Shown piece by piece: positions 58,423 to 64,000 of a stretch of DNA of 64,000 nt. The notes beneath the pieces are model-generated. The model saw only the letters and a program-made list of their open reading frames with translations, made no database searches and was not told the origin of the DNA. Numbering within the stretch: position 1 is the stretch's first letter; each line of letters starts with the position of its first letter. The position numbers and the translations under genes are program-made. Source of the stretch: Allolobophora icterica (taxonomy: Eukaryota; Annelida; Clitellata; Crassiclitellata; Lumbricidae); assembly GCA_963556255.1 (NCBI GenBank), contig OY744604.1, positions 73,960,736 to 74,024,735 on the forward strand. Direction: 5' to 3'.

Positions 58423-58570
58423 CCGAAACCGAGACTGGCACAAACCACTCTGGCACTAGCGTTTGTAAATCCGTTACCGCATACAGTTCCCCAGATTCCA
58501 TTGTAGTAGATTTCCAGTCGTCCCTCAGTTGGATTGGAAGATTGTGTATTATTCAGCCGTACGCCGAGTA
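58423..58570 (-). CDS. SRCR domain 1, N-terminal half-exon
   Basis: A 148-nt minus-strand exon with acceptor GAATTCTAG and donor GTGATT. It encodes LGVRLNNTQSSNPTEGRLEI, WGTVCGNGF and RVVCASLGFG, with two cysteines. It starts in phase 1, so at least one more exon lies upstream (to the right or beyond the window); no signal-peptide exon was found. The DD after the first cysteine is replaced by GN. Confidence 0.93.
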
Positions 58571-59787
58571 CTAGAATTCGATACAAGGATAATATATTTC
58601 CGAGACATTGAAATGTGTTACAAAAATACTACAAAGTACTTATAACTGTCAAACTTTGTCAAAACTAAGTAGTGTGGAGTCGTTCAACCACGCATTCAAG
58701 TGGATGACAACATCTAGCTTATCAATCATGGAATTTATATAGCGCCTCTTCAAGGGCTCTACTCAGAGGCACAATTATAGGGTAATTGGATGACTACCAA
58801 CAGCTAGCTTATAGGATAAGTGGATGACTATCAAAATGTGGCTTACAAGAAAGAACACTTTTCTTTGTCTTAATTACAAATAGCAGGATATCGATTTTTT
58901 AATCCAAGAGAACATCGTAGGCCTTAAACTGACGATCATTATTTCATCTCGTCGTTGTAAGATAAATGAAGTCAAGCTAAGTCATGCATAATGAAGTTAA
59001 GAGATGCATAAACTAAATATATACTTTAAAATATAGCCTAAAATAAGTAAACAGGCCCTAACAACAAAGATAGGAATATTGCCGAACTATGAAACTTTAA
59101 TCTGTAACTGCTCACCAAAAATGCAAAAAACCTTTCTACCATTAAAAACTACAGGGCGCAAACCATTGTTTCCAATCATAGAATCGTAGTTTACTTAGTG
59201 CCATCAGAAATTTCCCTCCTTGGTGTGTCCATATATTAGCATATACTAATTGTCTTTAATAACAAATGCATCAACAATCAACTATCAAGAAATTATAACA
59301 AATATTTGCTGCAAAAAAGAAGTTTTAGAACACTTTCACTGCAAAAAATTCAGCTATTATAGAGCCTAACATCAGCAGGATAATCAACACACTGGCAAGG
59401 TTTACTTCTTTGTCAGGGATTTCAATCGAGAAAATCTTCGCAATTGGCTAAAGTCCTTACAGCGTCTTCGACACAAGTTGGGCAAAACGAATGTGACCAT
59501 CTTTTTGGGGATGCAATGACTACTCTTCCAAGCGACCAATAACCCGCACTAACGTATCCTCGATCGATAATACACGCCACTTCTCCAGCGATGATCTAGC
59601 GTTCTTTACATGTATTTCTTTTATGAAGCCAATCCACACAGTCTCTTTCTCAACCAGCTATACCAGAAGTTTCATATAAACTCCTAAACTCGCTTGGAAC
59701 GTCTTATTTGAATGATTCACAAGCGCAAATCGTGCGTGAGAGGCATCAAATGTAGAAGCGCTTTGGCTCCAGTAGATAGGTAAAGCA

Positions 59788-59925
59788 GGAACTGACGCAG
59801 TCGCTAGGTGTCGTTCTGAAAGCTTAAGAACCGTTACAATGAGTGAATCTGAAACCGGAGTTAACGCATTCGCCAGGCGGCGTTCTAAAAGCTTAAAAAC
59901 CGTTACAAAGAGTGAATCTGAAACC
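59788..59925. repeat. Two 69-bp tandem repeats
   Basis: Adjacent copies sharing GTCGCTAGGTGTCGTTCT/ATTCGCCAGGCGGCGTTCT and ending GAGTGAATCTGAAACC. Confidence 0.85.
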
Positions 59926-60129
59926 CCAACCCGTTGGTGCTATCAAGGGCCTGCCAGAGGGGAATGGAATGGTCATTCAGGGTAAAGAAATGAGATTACA
60001 AGCCTTCTCGTGACCAGCCAGCCCTTATAAACAGATCGGCTTTAAAAACAGTGCCTATGCTTATAACTCTCCCAGCCCTAAGTCTGCCACCTTCTCATCG
60101 TTCTCCTCCAGCACCAGGCAATTAAAATA

Positions 60130-60370
60130 ACTCAATAGCACACACAACAACACACAGACACACACACAGACACACACACAGACACACACACCTACACACA
60201 CATACATACACACATACAAAAACACACATACACACATATACTGTCTGTGTCTGTCTGTCTGTCTGTCTGCAACGCACCGACAGACAAACAAACAGAAGAG
60301 ACGCCCATATAGACAGGAACACACACACATACAGAGGCATAGACAGACCTACGCACAGACAGGCCTATAC
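60130..60370. repeat. (CACA)n/(TCTG)n simple repeat
   Basis: CACACA-rich tract with CAGACA and TCTGTCTG steps. The Cys/Val-rich minus-strand frames across it are artefacts. Confidence 0.9.
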
Positions 60371-60613
60371 ATAAAATTTTAAGTTACAGAATCGGATAGA
60401 GGGTGAAAAATCCGGAATTTTGCGTACCTACACGGCATACTTTGCTTCATAAATAAAGAAACGCAGCGCTGGCCCATTTAAATCTTCAGCCATGAAGAAC
60501 ATACTGGGCCAAGCTGCCTATCTTAACGACTGCAGAACAAGCCACCTATCGAGTGTGGCGGAATCATTTGATAATGCGATAGATATAACAAACTGAAATA
60601 TGGTTCTTCTCGT

Positions 60614-60856
60614 AGATGGTACAGTAGCTACATTGGTAACAGCGTTAGGCATGATTGTTACGATCCCAGTTCGCCTCCCGAAGACGGCATGACTTTTGTA
60701 AATACTTTAGTGATTTAAAATCTTGGTCTATCACGGTTGGTATCCTACACTGGGACCTTAAATTGCGTTGTTCCGGCCCATACGGGCAGCGGTGATGAAG
60801 ATTCTCATCCGATCAATGATCAAGGTCGAGGCAATACAGTCGCTATATAAAATTTG
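60614..60856 (+). mobile_element. tRNA-derived SINE
   Basis: A-box-like TAGCTACATTGGTAAC and B-box-like GTTACGATCCCAGTTCG, then an unrelated body and a tail ending CAGTCGCTATATAAAATT. The spacing fits a tRNA-like promoter head. Confidence 0.55.
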
Positions 60857-60910
60857 CATGTTCCCATTTCAGGTTACACGATGACTTAAGTGATGCAACC
60901 ATCATTTGTG

Positions 60911-61140
60911 GGGCGTGGTGGCTCAGTGGTAAGTTTGACACCTTGTGACCGGAGGGTTGCAGATTCGAATCCCACTCTAGCCGTTGCGTACGGACTTTGG
61001 GAAAGCCCATCACTCGCAATTGCTGGTGGCGCTTCGGCGTGAAAATTCCGACACAGTATCAAATGCTGTAGTCGGGAGTGCCTCTGAGTAGTAGTTGACT
61101 TCGAGAGGCGCTATAGAAATATCCGGAATAAATAATAAAT
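60911..61140 (+). mobile_element. tRNA-derived SINE
   Basis: The head GGGCGTGGTGGCTCAGTGG contains an A-box (TGGCTCAGTGG) and is followed by GCAGATTCGAATCCCAC (B-box). The 72-nt tRNA-like segment is too diverged to be a working tRNA gene. The body ends GAGAGGCGCTATAGAAAT with an (AATA)n tail. Confidence 0.75.
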
Positions 61141-61277
61141 CAATGCAACCAATGCATAGCTAAAGTACACACACAATGGTTTCAGACAATAAGCTACACA
61201 ATGGACCAATGCAACTAGGAAATAGATTATAAAAAATAGAACAGGTTGTGCAAAGCAATGATGGAACAAACCCAACG

Positions 61278-61835
61278 GTGTGGTAACGCATTGGGACGTC
61301 TGCAAAATTTTGACCCCCCTTAATAATTTTGCTATAAATCAAAAAATTAAGCCTTCCGCACTATTAGAAGTATGATATGGGTGTGGTAACGCATTGGGAC
61401 GTCCGCAAAATTTTGACCCCCCTTAATAATTTTGCTATAAATCAAAAAATTAAGCCTTCCGCACTATTAGAAGTATAATGCGGGTGTGGTATCATTTCGG
61501 GACCGGTTGCCAAATTTGGACCCCCCATATATTTCGTTATAAATTAGAAAAAATCAAACATTCTGCGGTATAATGAGGGTGTGGCATGACTTCGGGACCG
61601 TTTGCCAAATTTGGACCCCCCTGTAAATTTCGTTATAAATTAGAAAAATCAAGCATTCTGCGGTATAATGAGGGTGTGGCATGACTTCGGGACCGTTTGC
61701 CAAATTTGGGCCCCCTGTAAATTTCGTTGTAAATTAGAAAAAATAAGCCTTCCGCATTATTAGAAGCTAAATATGGATGTGACACTACTACGAAACGTTG
61801 GCAAAATGTTGACCCCCTCCTAATAATATGCTGGT
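61278..61835. repeat. Tandem array of about 100-bp units flanking the virus-like cassette
   Basis: Five and a half units start at about 61278, 61381, 61484, 61579, 61674 and 61778. Each begins GTGTGGTAACGCATTGGGAC or a variant, and contains AAATTTTGACCCCCC, a TTGCTATAAAT or TCGTTATAAAT segment and a CCTTCCGCAC/TATTAGAAG-like segment. The first two units are almost identical (103-bp period) and later ones diverge (95-104 bp). It lies immediately 3' of the three-gene cassette. Confidence 0.9.
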
Positions 61836-61890
61836 GGCGCACTGGGAACAACAACAGACTCACTACTCCAACCGCCTACGACGAAAATTT

Positions 61891-62496
61891 TTATATCGTG
61901 GTTCGCGGAGAAGACCCAGCGCTGGTTAGTTTCTTGATTAGTTCTGCCACCATCTGGTCTTTGCTTTGACTCGGCAACTCTTTTTTTCCATTCTTGCTTT
62001 GTATATCACGTTTCATCGTTCTATATTTCTCCTCCTCTCCCAGAATAAGTTTATATTCTTCATCGCTAATAGCCGTGTCTTCCAATGCCTTAGAAATGTG
62101 GTCATGAACAGTGTTTAGCTTACTTTCCGCCAAAATACAAATTTCGTCATGTTTTGAAGCTTTAGCAACAAACGATCGGCTAACAACATTTCCAATAATA
62201 TCCAGAAAACTCGTCGCTATGGCCAAACTCTCCAGAACAATACCAGGAATAAAACCAATACCAGTGGCTAGCATAGCTGCCCCACCCACCCCAGTTCCAA
62301 GACTAACTATAGCAAGGCCGGCCGAGGCCCCATTAGCCACATCTACAACCCTCTTATACTTCTTGCACAGTTGTCCTCGACTTATCGCCTCAGATCTCAG
62401 GAATGCTTCTACTTCACCGATCTTCTGCAGACGAAACGTCTGCGACTTCGTGTCTGACGAAATTGTCGGCTCCGTAAGCGTTGGATACAAAGCCAT
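61891..62496 (-). CDS. Cassette gene 3: 201-residue protein with paired membrane helices
   Basis: The start ATG is 6 nt after the stop of the preceding gene, with an A-rich leader (AAAACA). Residues 1-45 are polar; a KKYKRVVDV segment leads into two hydrophobic stretches (about residues 56-80 and 84-108) rich in Gly and Ala; then a charged helical region (KHDEICILAESKLNTV, ISDEEYKLILGEEEKY) and a basic tail. The layout resembles a small two-helix membrane protein. I recall similar proteins (SKLNTISD.., ISDEEF.LI) as multicopy, element-associated genes in aquatic animals, but cannot name a function. No introns or frame damage. Confidence 0.72.
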   Translation of the reverse strand: MALYPTLTEPTISSDTKSQTFRLQKIGEVEAFLRSEAISRGQLCKKYKRVVDVANGASAGLAIVSLGTGVGGAAMLATGIGFIPGIVLESLAIATSFLDIIGNVVSRSFVAKASKHDEICILAESKLNTVHDHISKALEDTAISDEEYKLILGEEEKYRTMKRDIQSKNGKKELPSQSKDQMVAELIKKLTSAGSSPRTTI

Positions 62497-62502
62497 TGTT
62501 TT

Positions 62503-63057
62503 TTATAGTTGCTCTATTAGTAAAGTTACGTTTAAGTCGATAGATGAAGTACTTTCAACGCCTCTCTTTTTGCCTTCAATTCGGAAACTCGTTTGTCCTG
62601 GAACGAATATTGCCCTAGATGCATCAAATTGTCCACTTTGAATGTCAACTGTACGATCGATGCTACCCCCAGCAGCTGCCGGTGCTATAACGCGAACTGT
62701 TGCATCACCACCGCAAACACCAAAGACTGTAAGCTTCCAGAACCCGCCCTCTAACGAAACCCCCTGATTGGTGGTTTGCAAACTTATACACGGAAAACGC
62801 GCAGCGGTCAATGGAAGAGTTTGCCACGCACTCGTGGTTACCGTTCCGGCCGCCGTATAGATATCACGGCTGTGGTAATCGTCAGACACGAAGTCGATGT
62901 GCTGTTGAGGCACCGCGGTCAATAGCTCTGCGGTGGGCTTCGGGATGTCGTACCCCCAGTGGCCCACATCACCTAGACTGTCTATGCCGTATTTGCACAT
63001 GTCTATTTCTCCGTGTTGACGGAGATACCCCCGAATCTTGTAGTGCGTGTCAGCCAT
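62503..63057 (-). CDS. Cassette gene 2: 184-residue beta-rich protein
   Basis: Intact minus-strand frame whose ATG lies 18 nt after the stop of the upstream gene and whose TAA is 6 nt before the next ATG. The N-terminus (ADTHYKIRGYLRQHG) is followed by alternating polar/hydrophobic segments (GFWKLTVFGVCGGDATVRVI, FRIEGKKRGVE, SIDLNVTLLIEQL) that suggest a beta-sandwich. No signal peptide, membrane helix or known domain is recognised. Its place between a fibre-like protein and a membrane protein suggests a structural role in a particle or appendage; this is inference only. Confidence 0.7.
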   Translation of the reverse strand: MADTHYKIRGYLRQHGEIDMCKYGIDSLGDVGHWGYDIPKPTAELLTAVPQQHIDFVSDDYHSRDIYTAAGTVTTSAWQTLPLTAARFPCISLQTTNQGVSLEGGFWKLTVFGVCGGDATVRVIAPAAAGGSIDRTVDIQSGQFDASRAIFVPGQTSFRIEGKKRGVESTSSIDLNVTLLIEQL

Positions 63058-63075
63058 ATTTTTCTATACTACTGA

Positions 63076-64000
63076 CTATCCCCCATGTCTAAAATATGTA
63101 TAGATCTGGAAGTGTGATATTCCAAAAGTAGCTTGTGGTGGGCTGGTGGCCAAGACCATCAGCCTGAATTTTTTGTATAAACTCTGAGTTGTGAAGGTGA
63201 ACTCTTGTGCAGAATTAGTCAAAGTGATATTGGAGGTGATGAGCCCATCAAATCTATTTGCACTATCGGGTGGAGTCCCATAAATCTTCCAGGACGTGAT
63301 ACGTGGTGCAGTAGGACTAGATCCCCCAGCCAGACTAACCTTCCATACTCGCACAGCCGTCGGGCATTCAATCTGTAACCAAGTCCCACTAACCCGAATC
63401 TCAATATCGGCTCTCGATGTGGACGCCGTCTTCCACTCACCTCTCACACCCGAGTTGAATGCCATATGAGGCGGGTTAGTGGGTAAAGATTCGTTGGCTG
63501 AGGCAATAAAACCCGTTTCGGAAACGTTTCTGGATAGGGGCGGAATGTGGCCGCTGTAGTTGAGAATCTTGATGCTCGTCGCGTATCGCCTTTCATTAGC
63601 TATCTCACTGTCTACATACCGCTTGTTAGTCAGGTACCATGGTCCCGAGGGCGGCGTATCATTTTTCGTAGTGGCGTTGGTGATCAGCTGCGTCACTTGT
63701 TTCAAACTCGCAGCGTCGCCATCGGATCCTGGAATTTCTGTTGGGAGCCCAGTAACTCGGTGGCCACCCATAGCCAGATCACCGGTCATGGTACTGCCGG
63801 ATTTGAGCACGCATGCGCTCCTAACGATAACATCTTCCTCGTTGGCATACCTCTTAGCGGCGTCAGCTTTCTGGTCCGCATAGAGTCTAACGGAAGCTCC
63901 AATCTCAGCGTTTTTCGCGTCAACGTATCGTTTATTTGTCACATGCAACGGTTCTGTTGGTACTCTATCACTCTTTGTCATGTTGTCGGCGATCAGCTTC
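63076..64000 (-). CDS. Cassette gene 1: tail-fibre-like protein with discoidin-like C-terminus (5' incomplete)
   Basis: The frame is open to the window edge: before the ATG at 63981 it continues in frame (LIADN precedes MTKSDR), so the gene starts outside. The N-terminal half is repetitive: TNKRYVD occurs twice, each after an LI..N.TK segment, with TMTGDLAMGGHRVTGLP and GDAASLKQV between them. These signatures are typical of phage tail fibres and of proteins from large DNA elements in invertebrates. The last 150 residues resemble a galactose-binding, F5/8-type C (discoidin) fold: FIASANESLP at the start, WKIYGTPPDSANRFDGL, and YKKFRLMVLATSPP with ISHFQIYTYF at the end. Together they suggest a receptor-binding fibre. 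Stop TAG at 63076-63078. Confidence 0.75.
   Translation of the reverse strand, partial: KLIADNMTKSDRVPTEPLHVTNKRYVDAKNAEIGASVRLYADQKADAAKRYANEEDVIVRSACVLKSGSTMTGDLAMGGHRVTGLPTEIPGSDGDAASLKQVTQLITNATTKNDTPPSGPWYLTNKRYVDSEIANERRYATSIKILNYSGHIPPLSRNVSETGFIASANESLPTNPPHMAFNSGVRGEWKTASTSRADIEIRVSGTWLQIECPTAVRVWKVSLAGGSSPTAPRITSWKIYGTPPDSANRFDGLITSNITLTNSAQEFTFTTQSLYKKFRLMVLATSPPQATFGISHFQIYTYFRHGG

Larger units (their letters stand above)
55105..59700. repeat. Duplicated intron unit, copy 3
   Basis: Matches unit 2 at 55110-55387 and unit 1 from about 57900 to 59700 (GATGAACAGTGGAGC, ATATTAAAGCCACCT, the SRCR exon, minisatellite and terminal block). A MULE-like element (55388-57867) splits it. A short inverted SINE/LINE tail (TTTATATAGCGCCTCTTCAAG) interrupts the minisatellite near 58730. 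Confidence 0.8.
58571..60613. other. Upstream intron or flank with simple repeats
   Basis: Holds the rest of unit 3, two 69-bp tandem repeats (59788-59925) and a CA-rich tract (60130-60370). No exon recognised. Confidence 0.5.

Noticed and set aside
60911..60982. Functional tRNA gene
   Set aside because: Box A and box B are present but the stems do not pair well and a SINE body with an AATA tail follows.

Overview
This is eukaryotic, AT-rich, intron-rich and repeat-dominated DNA, most likely from a marine invertebrate deuterostome (hemichordate, echinoderm or cephalochordate). The sequence-level reasons are a minus-strand gene built from group A SRCR, CUB and EGF modules on phase-matched exons, a Ty3/gypsy LTR element with integrase before reverse transcriptase (the Gmr1-type order first described from deuterostomes), and an L2/CR1-group LINE with a 2A-like NPGP motif. 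The clade is an inference. No bacterial genes, rRNA genes or CRISPR arrays are visible.

Host gene. A receptor-type gene runs right to left. Exons with canonical splice sites and compatible phases encode SRCR (58423-58570 plus 52632-52804), SRCR (50554-50701 plus 46500-46672), CUB (45397-45602 plus 44494-44659), EGF (35335-35440 plus 33705-33784) and a transmembrane exon (29788-29942). Two weaker candidate cytoplasmic exons follow (26477-26757, tyrosine-rich; 24999-25201, with an ITIM-like motif). A further SRCR half-exon at 1733-1880 lies in a third copy of the same duplicated intron unit and probably belongs to a neighbouring paralogue whose remaining exons lie off the left edge.

Mobile DNA fills the introns. 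1-6.6 kb: duplicated unit, a hAT-like MITE with a perfect 76-bp palindrome, LINE relics. 6.65-14.1 kb: a complete Gmr1-like LTR element with near-identical LTRs and a 5-bp target duplication, inserted into an older LINE. 17.6-21.5 kb: a transposon-type gene relic split by a 2.7-kb inverted-repeat element flanked by TCGA. 21.9-24.4 kb: two non-autonomous hAT elements with exact 8-bp duplications. 27.7-36 kb: LINE relics, MITEs and SINEs between the TM and EGF exons. 37.3-43.6 kb: a nested stack in which a MULE-like element (9-bp duplication) contains a hAT element (8-bp duplication) that contains a hairpin MITE (8-bp duplication), plus a 3.6-kb LINE. 55.4-57.9 kb: a second MULE-like element with a FLYWCH-type zinc finger and a 5'-truncated LINE inside it.

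Right edge. 61.9-64.0 kb holds three intronless minus-strand ORFs separated by only 18 and 6 nt: a phage-tail-fibre-like protein with a discoidin-like C-terminus (open at the window edge), a beta-rich 184-residue protein and a 201-residue protein with paired membrane helices. A tandem array of about 100-bp units lies just beyond them. This compact cassette looks like the end of an integrated virus-like or Polinton/Maverick-like element. It is the most novel part of the window together with the receptor gene.
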